Shown in pieces: positions 46,566 through 59,150 of a stretch of DNA of 64,000 nt. The notes beneath the pieces are model-generated. The model did no database searches. It was given only the letters and a program-made list of their open reading frames with translations, and was not told the origin of the DNA. The translations under genes were made by a program, and so were the position numbers. Source of the DNA: Aspidiotus rigidus (taxonomy: Eukaryota; Arthropoda; Insecta; Hemiptera; Diaspididae). Position 1 is the first letter of the stretch, and each line of letters starts with the position of its first letter. Location of the stretch: NCBI GenBank assembly GCA_035079385.1, contig JAVHKY010000025.1, positions 16,280,501 to 16,344,500 of the forward strand, given 5' to 3'.

Positions 46566-49500
46566 TTTGCGACATCTTGGACCACAAGACAAAATTTTCC
46601 TCACCACTTGATTCACGTAAAAGATATGAAAATAAATTTCAGTTTATTCCCGGTCCTGCCATCGTTTGTTTCATAAAAGAATACACCGACCGAAGTTTCG
46701 GAATAGAACTTATATCATCTTCGGGGTCCAAGAACATACCAAAATAGTACGCTACCGAGTTCGGTTAGGAGAGCAAGGATAAACTTTTATGTAATAAAAC
46801 GACGGCAGAGTTGTGAATAGACTATTTATTTTCATCTCTCTAATTATGAGAATTTGTCGCGACAAACAAATCTTTCTTACTCACCACTACAAGTGACGAT
46901 TTTTCACGATTTTAGACACGAGTCAGTCGTTGATGCGGTTTTCGATGGAATGTTGCTCAAAATAAATTTCCAATCAGACAAATAAAATACTTGCCATAAA
47001 ATTGGTCGATTCAAAATTCACTAACGAATTTCTTTTCCATTAGCGATATAGAAAACCTGTATAGAACCGCAGGACTTCCACAAATATGGGCTTCGAAGAA
47101 ATTTCGAGTACGCAAGCAAAAATTAATTTCGACTCAGCTGATACAAAATATGCCACGAATTTCAGGGAAAGGAATAGAATATCTTTCAATCTAGGAGGAA
47201 GGGGATGGCGGAGGAGGGGGAGAGGGAGGAAGTATACTGCGGTCAGGTAGAATAAAAATCAAGTAATTCTGTAGTACTGAATGAAATTTGACGACTTTTC
47301 TAATATTTTTCAAAAAAAAAAATGAGTAGGGGAGGAGGGGTCCAATTACCTGTTTGAGGAAGGCCAAAATTACTGAATTTTCTATTTTTAGGCTTAGAAA
47401 GGGTTGAGCTCGGAGAAACGTAGATTTTTCAGAATACGAACAATCAGATGAGGAAAAATCTCGACCGCATTCGAGTGAATTCCGACCTCCAAATTGAATA
47501 TGTCAGCTTTCAAAAACCTAAAATTGAGAGTCCAAAAGAATTCCGACCCCCGAATTTAAGCAGATATTTTTTTTGCAAAATGGAAGGCGCCAGAGTCTTC
47601 AAATTCATTAAAAAGTCATTCAATTTCCTGGATTTATACCGTACTTACACTTGCCTAGAAACAATTTCGAGGTATGATATAATTGACCACTGGCTAAAAG
47701 ATTCGACTCTAATACAACGAAATAAAAAATTAAAATTTTCAAATTGAAAAATTTCTCCTCAAAATGTCTAGACCAAAGCTGGAGACGTAAGAAATTGTGG
47801 GGGAGAGGTAGGAAGGAAACGTAATTCACTTATGTACTTTAAGCATAATAATTAGAAAAAAATTGTAGTACACTGAGGAAAATCGATTTGAACGATATTC
47901 CATTATGAAGACACTTTACTATAAGGTCACTTTCTCCAGGGGTTCAGATTCAAAAGTTTCATTCCTAAATGTGAGATTGAATAGAATTTTAAACAGTGAG
48001 TCACCGTAAAGACATTAGCGACAAATTTTTGGGTGATAAGGGGAAAGAATGGATTTTTCTAGACTCATCATTTCTCTTAATTATAAATTTTTTACAAAGA
48101 TTTCAGAGTTGAAGATACTTACATCATAACCCATCACGGGCATAAACTAAGGGATTGAAATAGTGATGCGTAAAATCAATTTTTTTGTACGTATTTAAAG
48201 TTTATATTGGTAAAAGTATACCGTTAGAGTGACCAAGTTTTTTATCTGAAAAAATTCCCAGGCTTCTTCGTTTTGCATTTCATCGATAATTCTGACCACT
48301 GGTTTGTAAATTGCTAAGTGCACAACTTGCTCAATTAATGCGGCGAGCCTCGAAAAATTCCCTAACTTGGGTGGCTTTTTTCAGTTTTTTAGAAACTGGT
48401 CACCATGACAGGGCTGTCGAAGAAACAAGAGAAAAGATATCGACAAAAACTATTCGACAAATTCAGACCAAATCGCCGACAAATTCAGACCAAATCGCCG
48501 TAAAACTGCTGACCATTTCAAGTACATAGCGACATAATTGGATCAGTAATTCTACAGGGAGAAAAGGATTTCATACTCCTACACATCCTATACCGACGTT
48601 TACCTGAAATTTTTCCTTGCACTTTGAAGAAAGTTTGTCAAGAATTTCACCAGGACTACAGTTCAATTTAAAATCTTCTCTTCTAATTTCTCAATCAAAA
48701 CTAAAAAACTTCTAAATTCATTTTTCCAGAGTTATAAGCCTCGTATGACATGCTATCAACGAGAAAGAAGTACAAATAAGCCAATTAGAGTCAATTCCTA
48801 TCTGATTATATACTCAAATATCTTAATTTTACCAAGAATTTGTAGAATTTGCGATCATTGTCTACACCAATTGCCAAATCAAACTAACTTGTCATAAAAT
48901 TTGTCTCGATCTTCGTTTCAAAGTTTTCCCAGCCGTTTGAACGAGTAAAAAATCTTCAAATTGTGGTTTCGCACCGAGAGAAGAATTTTAATTTAGTCCA
49001 AAATTATCATCTAAACTCAGGACGATAACGCTATACCGAAAACCCGGTCTCTCGAGGAAAATTCACTCATTTCTTCTAATTATGTGGAGCGGCTCGGGCG
49101 AAAAATAAATTTATTAAATATACGACGGTAGTCGACGCATTTGTAAAAATGGCCGAGCTACACGAAAATATCACTCAGGTGCCGGTGATAAGCGCGCACA
49201 GCGAGTCATTATAATGCTGCGTGTACATTTTTTACCTACAACGTCGCGTGCATGTAATTTTCGTCCACGAAGATATTCACCATCGATAAATTATTAATAA
49301 TCAGCCAACAGATGACAGCATCTGAACGAATCAAAAAAAAAAAAGGCTCTATCCTTTCTCCAAGCAAAAGTTCCAGCTCTATCGGACCCACGACCAACAT
49401 TATTATACTACTATGCTGGCATCCTAAATTATATTATAAAATAATAATTAATGCTCGCTGATCGCATCTAACGAGCTTCTAGAATTTCAGTAATGCTTGA

Positions 49501-50374
49501 AATCTCGAATCGACTCGGACCGTCTCTGGCTTTTTATTACTTATTTAAATTCATATTATACGAAATATTATTCTCAATTCGCGGTAGTCCCTGATGCAGA
49601 TATACGATTTTTATTTATTCGTCCTTATCTCTCAATCGCGCTATTATACCTAATGTTTGTATTTACTTTTTGCTTACTTTGATGTTAAAACGAAATTCAT
49701 TCTTAATAACCGTACCTATGAGTCCGAATTTCTTTGGATCTCCTTCGAATGGATGGATAAAATTTTAATCGCTAAAATAGGCGCAAGAGAATTCCCACGC
49801 CTACAGCGCGCTTAAATAAGTAGAATTCGCGTTTACAGCGCCCCACGTACACAGTTGAAAATCGTAAGCAAGTGACCAAGAGTACCCACTGAATTCTAAA
49901 AATTTGCTGGTCGGGGAGACCGGGTCTATTAAATACACGGAGAAGGTTTAAAATTTTGAAGAATCGGATAGCTACGGAGGACGCCATTTTCTATATCAGG
50001 TCGTTAATTATTTTCGAACATAATAATATTACCAAACGGAAAAGCAGATAGGGCTGCAAGTTTTGCTGTTTTAATTCGCGTTCGCTCATACGCAAATGGC
50101 GCGTTTTTCCGTAACCCTGTGACTTTGACTGGAAGAACAAATGATCGCATCACTGAATCGTTCGTAAATAATTCCTTACAAAAACGACTGCCGGAAAAAT
50201 TGCGCCCCTCGGTGAAAATCAAATCGTAAGCCGGTACACAAAACCAAAATAGTTCCAAAATTGATTCAGAGGATTCAAGATTGAACCTACACCTATCACA
50301 ACGAATGAGTGATGATGATTAGGATCATCGACCGAACCTTTTGTCAAACGAATAAAAATGCAGCAGAAACTTAC
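46566..50374. other. Gene-free stretch; possible intron of the 50.4 kb gene
   Basis: No recognised gene. Contains the 22 bp tandem duplication at 48456 and purine runs near 47200-47235 and 47320-47340. A minus-strand frame at 49772-49987 (ATGGCGTCCTCCGTAGC) has a good-looking start but no known domain. If the exon at 50375 is real, this lies in its first intron. Confidence 0.3.
48456..48499 (+). repeat. Perfect 2 x 22 bp tandem duplication
   Basis: The word GACAAATTCAGACCAAATCG (plus CC) occurs twice without a mismatch, which indicates a recent slippage or duplication event. Confidence 0.95.
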
Positions 50375-50447
50375 CTGATAATACTCCGATGACGCATAGC
50401 ATCGATAAGGTGATGAGCAGACGAAAATTTTCCATATTTTCACCCAT
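50375..50447 (-). CDS. Candidate first coding exon encoding a signal peptide
   Basis: On the minus strand an ATG at 50435-50433 opens MENFRLLITLSMLCVIGV, a short polar N-terminus followed by a hydrophobic core and small residues. It ends at a strong donor (CAG then GTAAGT, donor at 50374-50369). An in-frame ATG four codons earlier (50447-50445) would add MGEN. The coding part ends in phase 1 counted from either ATG, the usual phase after signal-peptide exons. A pyrimidine-rich acceptor-like CTCGTTGTGCAG ends at 50451, so the exon could itself be internal to the transcript. This is the best single-exon candidate in the window: a secreted or membrane protein transcribed towards lower coordinates. 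I could not identify the next exon. Confidence 0.5.
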
Positions 50448-51416
50448 TCTCTGCACAACGAGGAAATATATCTGCAGCAAATTGGTCGGCAAATTTCACG
50501 GGGAACAAAAGTACAACAAACAACCACACACAATTAACCAATCATAATTTACGATTATCCGAATAAAACAATCAACACGACAACTCATTAATAATAGATA
50601 GATATCGTTGAATAAAACTAATGAAATTCGCGAAGAAATAATTCGTACAGCGAATACACAATATTATGATATCGATGATTAAGCTTTCGATATTAGGCTA
50701 CGATCACGAAGAAAAAATACGTAAATAATTACGAAAAGAAAAACGTGAATACGAACGTAAGAAAGCGCACCGACAAACGAACGAACGCACGTACGCTCCC
50801 GCCGATAGAAACGAAAAGACTGTCGTCCGTCTGTTGGTTGGGTTAACAGCCGGTGAATTCGCTTCGAAGTCGTCAACGCGTACATTCGAAATTTTGAGTC
50901 ACCGCCGAATCGCATGCGATAAACTGCGCGAGCTACGAATGCGGTCCCTCCTGACCTACGAGGGCTTTCCTCTTATTACGAACAACACACGAATCACATG
51001 CAAAACGATTTTCTTAATAATTCATTTTCGATGAGAACACACAGTAAAGTGATCTCTTCTGATGTTTTGTCTTTCAACCTAACGTACATCGTACTGTTGA
51101 ATGAAGCCGTGAAGTAGTCAGTGTCGTGTCAAGCGCTCCTACATCAACATCTAGAGACATACCCATTAGATCTGATAGTTTTCACAGCTAATGCAGTTCG
51201 GTGATTCAGTTTCCTACCGTATTCCTCTTTTCACGAGTGAACTCGATTATCCATCATCGAATTTCAACGAGAGCAAATACAATCATTTTTTGTTTCACCG
51301 GGCGCTGATTTAACACTAGAAATTATCAAGAGAAGACCAGCGACGCAACTTGATCGATGACGATATGAATGTTTTAATTATTGCAGACGTTGAAGTCAAG
51401 TTAGCAAACTGACAAC
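50448..51416. other. Possible 5' region of the 50.4 kb gene
   Basis: The interval from 50750 to 51000 is richer in CG dinucleotides (GAACGAACGCACGTACGC and neighbours) than its surroundings, as expected near a promoter. An ATTGG/CCAAT word is at about 50540. No TATA box can be placed with confidence. Confidence 0.25.
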
Positions 51417-51968
51417 CATGGCCGTTTCTCGTGTCAGGCCGGAGTATTCGAAAATCGGCAACGTCGTTCGGGGCTTACGAATGTACACGCTCTCATGGAA
51501 AAAAACTCAAAAAACACGTTAATCGTTGATTTGCGAATAGTATTCAGTTCCGTGAAGATATCGTGAATTTGTACATTGAAAGAGTAAATGTATCTCGATT
51601 CTTTGAGCTAGGTCTCGTTAAGATTGATGTACAAAAACGTTTTTGATCAGGGGATAAAAGCGTGGTGATGTACCACACTTCGCCCTCTGTCAGACTTTTT
51701 ATTTTAAAATGTTTATAACTCGCTTTGTAGTAGATCAATCTTAACGAGACCGAGCTCAAAAAATCGAGAATGGTTTTCTCTTTCCATACAAATATTATTT
51801 AGAAACTTTTCCCTACAGAATCGAATACTATTCGGAAATCAACGATTAAGTTAACGCGTTTTTTGAAGGTTGTTCCATAAGAGCGTGTATAAGACTCGGC
51901 CCCATAATTTTCGTCACCGCATCGTTGCCAATTCCGGCCTGCTGATACTAGAGACGGTCATGACTCGC
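51417..51968. mobile_element. Fold-back element, ~225 bp arms
   Basis: The left arm (51417-51640) and right arm (51725-51968) are imperfect reverse complements in the same order. CATGGCCGTTTCTCGTGTC pairs with the complement near 51950; CAGGCCGGA with TCCGGCCTG; TACACGCTCTCATGG with CCATAAGAGCGTGTA; CGTTGATTTGCGAATAGTAT with its complement near 51830; and CTCGATT, GGTCTCGTTAAGATTGAT with ATCAATCTTAACGAGACC. About 85 bp separates the arms. Sharp termini and a target duplication are not clear. The frame 51870-52109 begins inside it. Confidence 0.85.
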
Positions 51969-53278
51969 TTCATGAGTTCAAGTTCAAGGACAAGGCTCTG
52001 TGATCCAGAGTTACCAATCTCTGATGACTACGAGTATAAGCGGCTAAAATCTTCCAATCCAAAAATATATCTGTCTGATGTATTTGCATATCAACAATCT
52101 GGAGAATGAGATTTTGGGCATGATGAAAGTGTCAATGCGTGCGTGTGTATGAGACAATTACACTGCGTATTTACAAGAGCCAACTTGCAAGCACGTCCAT
52201 ATAATTTGAGCGTATCTCATAAAGTTTTTTGAAAAACAAATATTGTTATCCTAAAACTGACTTCATCATCAAATTGTTCGCTCTAGCTTATTTACTTGAA
52301 TAAAACTTCAGCTTACCAGTTACCTACCACCCTTGTACAAAATAGACATGATTACAAGATCTTTCGCTTGATCAAAATGTTAGTGTGTTTGTGAGTGAAC
52401 TGCAAAAGCAATCACTCAATATACTTACAAGAGCCAATTTATACAGAATGATAAGTTCAAATAATTTGGACGTACCCGCGTTGAACAAGTTTTTTGAACA
52501 ACAAATCATTGTTATCCTGAAATTAAATTAATTTCACTATCAAATTGTTTATTGAAAATAATTCTCAAAACTTGCGTCTACTTTATATATACTGTCATAG
52601 TAGGAAAATTTTTTGAGAAAATCAGAGCGTAATGTAGGTACTTTTATCACAATCCTTGATTCTGCAGCTATATGTTGATTCTACTCACCATACAATCTTG
52701 ACTCATTCTGACAATCTACCTACAAAACAACAATCAGCAGAACAGTAGTATGATGAGCCTTGTTTTCCTAATCCTTGTTTTGCAAAAACATCAATCCAAC
52801 TCTGTATATGGCAATATATATATTGATGTGTACTCAAATTGATCAGATCTTATCTGGATAATTAATGCAAGTGTGTGAATCATAATATACCTAACAATAA
52901 ATTAGGTGCTGTGATGATTCATTGATTCATTGGTGGAATAACAGAGAAAAATTGCAATCTGAGAAACTGGAGCTTAATTGGTTTAGGCCTATATGTGTAT
53001 GATAAATACCTACTCTTCTCTAAATTGTTGTAAAATGAATATTGAATTTTGATGTTTTTATCAAAAGAACGAGGTATGGGATGATAGGTAATTGAATTGT
53101 TCAATTTTTTTTTTCTTTTTTTTTTCTTTTTTTAAATATTTTACAAGCATTATAAACTGCACAAGGGTTATTTGCTCGGTGTTACAATCTTATTTTAGAA
53201 CATTACTTACATTAGGTTAAATTAGGTACGTAGGTATTGGTGGAATTGAGTGTCGATCAAACGGAATTTGTTGAAGAA

Positions 53279-53717
53279 TTATATGAAGTTGTAGAATTGA
53301 GTGGTGCGTAAATAAGTTAGGGTTGAGTCGATGGTTTCGGAGTTGTTGTTTAGTACTGCATTGATATTGGAAGATATATTTAGGGAGGTTCGAGTGGGTT
53401 GCAGGACAGGGCATGAGAAAAAATGATCAACTGATAAATTTTCTTGGAGACAGTGAGGGCATGATGGAGGAGCGAGATTAGTGAGAAGATAAGTATGAGT
53501 AAGACAAGTGTGGCCTATTTGCAGCCGAGCTAAAATGACCTCCTCTTGCCTTGAATTTCGTTAGGATGAGGACCAAAATGTGGGTTCACATTTTATTTTT
53601 CTTAATTTGTTATTCGACTGATTTTCCCAAGATGAGTGCCAAATTTTTTGTGATAATGAAGTGTGATATACCTTCAAGTCTTTTGCAGGTGATAGAATTG
53701 GATCAGTAATTTTTGGA
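53279..53717 (-). mobile_element. LINE relic: C-terminal tail after RNase H
   Basis: The minus frame is open for much of its length: ITDPILSPAKDLKVYHTSL, then WENQSNNKLRKIK, a stop, SRQEEVILARLQIGHTCLTH, PPSCPHC, a His/Cys pair (DHFFSCP), and TYLRTTQFYNFI before TAA at 53279. These are the linker, the EEVxLxRLRIGHT motif, the CCHC-like zinc-binding tail and the final helix of Jockey/I-type non-LTR ORF2 proteins. The zinc ligands look intact (CPHC, then H and C). Only one internal stop and few frame changes make this better preserved than the 40 kb copy. The RNase H and reverse transcriptase expected upstream (above 53720) were not recognised. Confidence 0.85.
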
Positions 53718-54894
53718 TTGATATATCATTTCACAACAATTGACTATAAATAAGTATACTTACAACTGCATTAGCCGTAATTAATGAAAATATATATTAA
53801 AATAGGTTCTTCCTAGTAGGTAGTTGATTTGATTTGAAGATACATTTAAATTCAACTTAATTGTAAAGCAGAGATCCAAAGCGGGCAATGGTACTCTGGT
53901 AGTTCCTTTACATGTTGGTAAAAGTGTCTATAATGCAACTTCCTCATAACAGGTATTGATTCAGAGAAACTAAGGAACTACAGCTAGTACCCCTTCATCC
54001 TACAAAGTTGAATTAACATGAACCTAGGCATATTTATTATATTTATACATCAGCAATCAACTTCCAAGGGTTGCTGACATAATAATAAATAATAGGTATA
54101 CCTAACTATAAAAAAAAGGGATTTAGAACTACCCACAAGACAAATTGATTTGGCGTAGAAATGAGAATGTTTTCTTTGTAAATTTGCTCCAAATCCACTC
54201 ATCTTTGATTTCTGAAGATATTCTTCTAAAATTATAAGTACATTATTTTGTTTTTCTGATCAATATCTTGTTGTATACCTACTTTGAAGAATGTAGATGG
54301 TAGTGAATTTGAATTGGCAAGCTTTGCACATTGATTGGTGAGAAGAGATAGGTAGTTATAACAATTTCTTCTATATGCAATTTTTTTTTCAAAAATGTTT
54401 ACAACAAAACAACAATTAAGACTCCACATTACAACCCACTAGATCCTCCCTCAAAATTTCTTCATCTAATTAATCGGCACTCAGCAACAACTCTAATAAT
54501 ATGAATACAATTTTCTTGTATACGTTTGAATCATTTCTACAAATGATTTACATAGGCCTAAGGTATTATTATCCTTCTTTCACCAATACACTCAACTCAC
54601 TTCACTTAGTACCACTGTAATTATAAGCTAAGTATATATACAAGTAAGAACCTATTTTCTTTTTCTTTTTCTCTTTCTTTTCTTTGCTTTTTTCCCTTTT
54701 TATCTTTTTGCTCAACTTTGAAATTAACGCATATAAGCAGATTGTTCAATTATTTTTACAATAGTCTACCTAGGTACTTATAATCTTTAATTATTTAAAT
54801 TTTTGTACTCTAAGCATTGTTAAGCTCATGATTCATAGTGTGTCGCATAGCTCAATAGTAAAAATAAATAAATATAGACCGGTACCTAATAATG

Positions 54895-54945
54895 AAAAAA
54901 AAAAAAAAAAAAAAACAAACAAAACAAAAATAACATCAAATTTAT
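54895..54945 (+). repeat. A-rich tract (A21+ and AACAAAAC words)
   Basis: A long A run is followed by CAAACAAAACAAAAATAAC. It could be an old poly(A) tail of a retroposed sequence on the plus strand, but no retroposed body was recognised to its left. Confidence 0.6.
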
Positions 54946-56362
54946 TCATTAAAAGTAGGAAGGGACTGTAGAAGAAATAGTTTTCTTTGGAAATCATTGA
55001 TAATAGTTTTAATTCCCATGTTCATTCTTGAGATATTTTACAGAATGTACTTATAGGTACATACATCAATTTATTTCAAAGTAGAAGAGGCCGACGCAGA
55101 GTACCCACAAATTTCTTCTTTAGATACTGGTACCTATCTATACAGAATCAAGGATCACTAAAGAAAACATTACAATCTAATTTTTTTGAAAATAATAATG
55201 ATGGTAAATATGAAGTGGACCCATTTTGTTAGGCCTACTTTCAACAAACAATTCGATGTTGAAAGTTAATTAGGATTACAATATTTGAATTGTTTGGTAA
55301 AAATATTTCCAAATTAGCTCTTGTAGAAACTCAGCGTGATAATAATTTTCACGCACTGCAATCAAAGCTAAAGATCTCATGAATATTCTCCAAATTTTTG
55401 ATATCCAGTTATAGTCAATTCTAAATTTTGTAAAGAAAAACAAATTCTTGTAAATATTGATACTAGGATGCAACTAATTAGTCATTAGTACCTTTACTGT
55501 CCAATTGTCATGAACCAACTTTCATGAAATTCTGGATAAGTAATCTCTATGCATTAGCAATTATTTCTTTATGACTTGTGACATGTCTTTTCGATTGTGA
55601 ATAATCATTGATTCATCTGTATTTTATGTCTAATAAGCTAATTATATTGTAGAATTGAGTTTGTACCCTATAGCTACAGACCTGTATAAATTTATGGAGA
55701 AAGTACTCCTAATTAAATTAGGTACCTATTCTTATTGATAGGGATATTGAAAATAAGATAGGTACAATATAAGTAGATCTACAAGATAAACTGTTCTATT
55801 TTACCATAATTATTTTGTATGAATAGGATATTAGGATAACAATAAAGGATGAGTTCTTGAATGATTAAATGTCGTAGATAATTACCTCTGCTCAATTTTG
55901 TAAAGATGATTCACTAAATATGATTAGTGAAAACGTTCACTGACAAATTATAGTACTCGAAAAATCTCTTCATTTTATTTCATTTTTGTTTCTTTCTTAT
56001 TGTATACCAAGTGAAGATTTCTTATCTATGAAGTAATTATATTCAGTAGAAAACCAGACTACTCACCAAGCCTACGTTAATTTCTGCAGCACTTATAAAC
56101 GGTTAGAAAATAATACTTTGATAAGGACAAAATTCATTCGAGCAGAAATTTCTTATCAATGTTTCACTAAGGAGTCTAAATTTCGCAACAAGGATATAAA
56201 CTTTATTGAAAAGTGAGCGTATATAATTATTGAATTCTAAGTCTTGAGTCTTCTTCAGATTAAGAATAATTACATTTGAAGTTTCACCCTTGTTTTTTTA
56301 AAATCAGACTTCTGAAAATATTAATATAATAATTTGTTTTTTCCGTGTGATGATTAAAAAAG

Positions 56363-56572
56363 ATGCATAGAGTAATGAAACAATACAAAATAGTTGGATC
56401 GATCAAAAATTTTCACGACAAAAGTAAACTAAATGCTAAGGAAATCGAAGAAATTAAAAAAGACAACTACCTGAAAGTAGGTATACGTTTTAAGATAAGA
56501 AAAATCGCCGCAAATGAAAACAGGACCTGGACCATTTTGTGCGTAACAGCTCGAAAATATTTTCCGCAATGA
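56363..56572 (+). other. 69-codon open frame at the CpG boundary, unknown
   Basis: The frame begins ATGCATAGAGTAATG after AAAAAAG and encodes a lysine-rich polar peptide (KNFHDKSKLNAKEIEEIKKD is its most coding-like part) ending YFPQ. It has a good A at -3 for initiation and is not repeat-derived. There is no known domain, signal peptide or splice context. It sits at the right edge of the CpG-depleted tract. Confidence 0.22.
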
Positions 56573-58125
56573 AAATGGTCACGTATTTATTCCTCCTAAT
56601 ACTGTTCGCGATCGCTACTCATTCGGATCCATTTGCTTAATCTCGAAAGCGAAATTTTCGCCATCTAATTTTATCGCAAATGAGAAATTTCTGAAAAAGA
56701 GATTTGTAAGCTACATTAGAGTATACGAAGGCGAATGAAGATCGTAGACAAAAAAAAAAAAAAAAAAAAAGGCCGATTCAGAAGGAAAGAAGAGAGAAAA
56801 CGAGATGAGAGGTAGAAAAGTTTAACGTTCCATTATTTTGTTCATCCATCATAAAAGTGTCAAAATTTTTGAGCTCGACGAATAAGCCGCATTAAACGGT
56901 CTATCTGGCAGGAAAATACGCAATTTTCGCCGCGCTTTCGAGACGGACTTCCTTAAGGTTATTGAAATTTCGCAAAAAGAAATAAGAGAGAAAGAAGGGA
57001 AGGAAAGAAAAAAAAAACGAGCTTATAATACGAGTAGAGTAATTTCTACAAATTCCTCTACAATTACTCCATGACGAGGATGTTGTATGCTGTATAAGCT
57101 GTATTGCAAAACCTGCTAGTTCAGCAATATACAATATAGTAGAAAATTTTCGCGTAACAAAATTTTATAACGGCCGCAAAGTTGACAATTTATTCCTTTT
57201 TTTTTTTTTGATGACTTCCATTTTGCACTCTTTGTTGTTGTACGTTGAAGTATACCGTACAGCGCGAATACAAAAAGCTATACACACATAATAATACTGA
57301 ATACTCGTAAACATAAACTTTTAACGACCCCATAAATATCTAATGGTAACGTGTAATTGATGAGTGATTTTTCCGCGTCGAGTACGCGTAATGTGGCGTG
57401 AAAAGCGCACACTCGAAAACGTAGGTATCGTATATCAACTTATATTTACGTTAAAATTTTTAAGTGAATAATAATGAAAAACATAAAGTGGCTCGTGATT
57501 ATCATAGCAGTCTCACGAAAAGGATAATTGAACCTAGATGATAATCGTGAGCAGGGTATTAATTCGCTGTACCTATGGTGCAGGCTTCTATGGAATCAAA
57601 ATTAAAAGGAATGCAACCTATACGTAAGTAAAATGAGCCATTAACGACTTTAATCAGAGATTGATCGATTCGTGTGTTGTCAAAAAGACGGTACCTAAGA
57701 ATTTTCAATTCACTATATACACAACGTACCTATACGGAGACGATAATATTATTATCAGATGAACGTTTCGAGATGTTGTACTGTACATATATAGGTATTC
57801 AATTTGTCTTAACTGCTCTGATTGGAATTTTGAGAATTGTGATCTAATTTTTTAGAGAATAGAAGCGTGACCGAAGGAAATATCGCGATGTGACACCACC
57901 TTTAGATGTGTGTAAGATCGATAATTAATTAGTTCACACGTTCGACGCCACTTATGGTCTGAAGACGAGTCCAATATTTTGCGGAATTCCACGCCAATTA
58001 CACATCAGCGAAACCTCAATTTTATCTAGGTCAACGGTGCTAGATTCGGATATTAATTGCACTGCAGGGTGAGACGATGTTAATTATTATTGTTCGAAAC
58101 CCGTTTTAAAGCGAAATGTTTGTGA
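56573..58125. other. Gene-free stretch, nothing recognised
   Basis: CpG frequency returns to normal. An A22 tract lies at about 56748 and a T13 tract near 57197. No gene or element recognised. Confidence 0.4.
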
Positions 58126-58980
58126 CGCTTGGGAGAATTTTCACAATCTCGGAAGACCTGTCTAGCTAGAAAACGAAGGATATATTGGGACGAGCGGAAA
58201 ACCTGCTTCAGACAAGGATTTTTGTATATTAATTTCGACAATCGGGTGCCTAAGTATCAGATATTAAGGGGATTCAAAATATCTCCAAGTTTCCAAGTTA
58301 GGTCAAGTCCTTCGAACCTTAAAATTTTGATTTGCCAAGGCAGACAGCGGACGTCGGATATTTTAACAGGTAACCTGTTGTATGAGTGGGGTTTTCGGAA
58401 AATTTGTCGAATGTCCGGCAAAAACTGACCTACCCCAATAAAGGATTTGGACATCGAAAAATTTAGACTTTCAAGCCACAATATACGATGTGAGGGGGAC
58501 TAAGAAATTTAATTCTCAATACCAAAACCAATTTGATTTACAAAATTGGTTCCCTTCGATCCTCATTCAACTTCGTTAAGAAAGCCGCCGTATTTCATTT
58601 GATCACCGATCCCAGTTAGCACGGAAGATGCTCGACTTTCTACTCTGGGCTTTTTGGTCACCATGTACGTGAGTGGCTCCAGGTTCACACCCTACCTATG
58701 TCTGTGCGAAACCCACTATCTGTTTTGTTGGGGGGGGGGGAGGCCGCATCCACGCTCAACTCTTGTGACGTTAGTAGGGTCATCAATGATCTTGACCTAA
58801 CTTTCAAAAATATATTTTTTCAAGTTCAACTTCTTTGATGGTTGAAATTTTTTCATTTTCTTTGATGGTTGAAATGCAGCTCGAAAGTTGAAAATTTTCC
58901 TAATATATAAAGCTTGAAGGTAAATTATTTTGACCAGGGGTGGATTTACGGAAAGGGGGAACTCAGAGACATCCCCCCCC
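58126..58980 (+). repeat. Repeat block with AACAGG palindrome and weak 45 bp units
   Basis: GCGGAAAACCTGCTTCAGA at 58193 resembles GCAGGAAACCTGTTTCAGA at 41171, and the similarity continues for ~30 bp. TTTTAACAGGTAACCTGTTG at 58363 is a near-perfect palindrome, followed by a GGGG run and GAATGTCCGGC. The core GAACGAAGTT is present in reverse near 58570. AAACCCACTATCTGTTTTGTTG with G11 (58730-58740) belongs to the second, GGGGAACCC-type family. Confidence 0.7.
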
Positions 58981-59150
58981 AAAAAAAAAAAAAAACCGAA
59001 GAAATCAGAGAGGAAAAAAAGTCAATTGGGGGCATATTTCATGTCTTTACTGAGCCCCGACTCCTAATATGAAATTCTGCGAGTGCCCCCCCCCCAGTCC
59101 CTTCACCCTCGTCACCACGTGGGTGATTCAGAAATCTGCGAGTTCATTCT

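Larger units (their letters stand above)
52130..56350. other. CpG-depleted AT-rich tract
   Basis: Many 60 bp lines here contain no CG dinucleotide at all (for example 52681-53040 and 53941-54120), whereas the flanks at 51.8 and 56.6 kb have several per line. TAGGTAC words are frequent (52.9-55.8 kb). A25 lies at about 54896. It contains the LINE tail at 53279-53717 but no other recognised gene. Confidence 0.75.
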
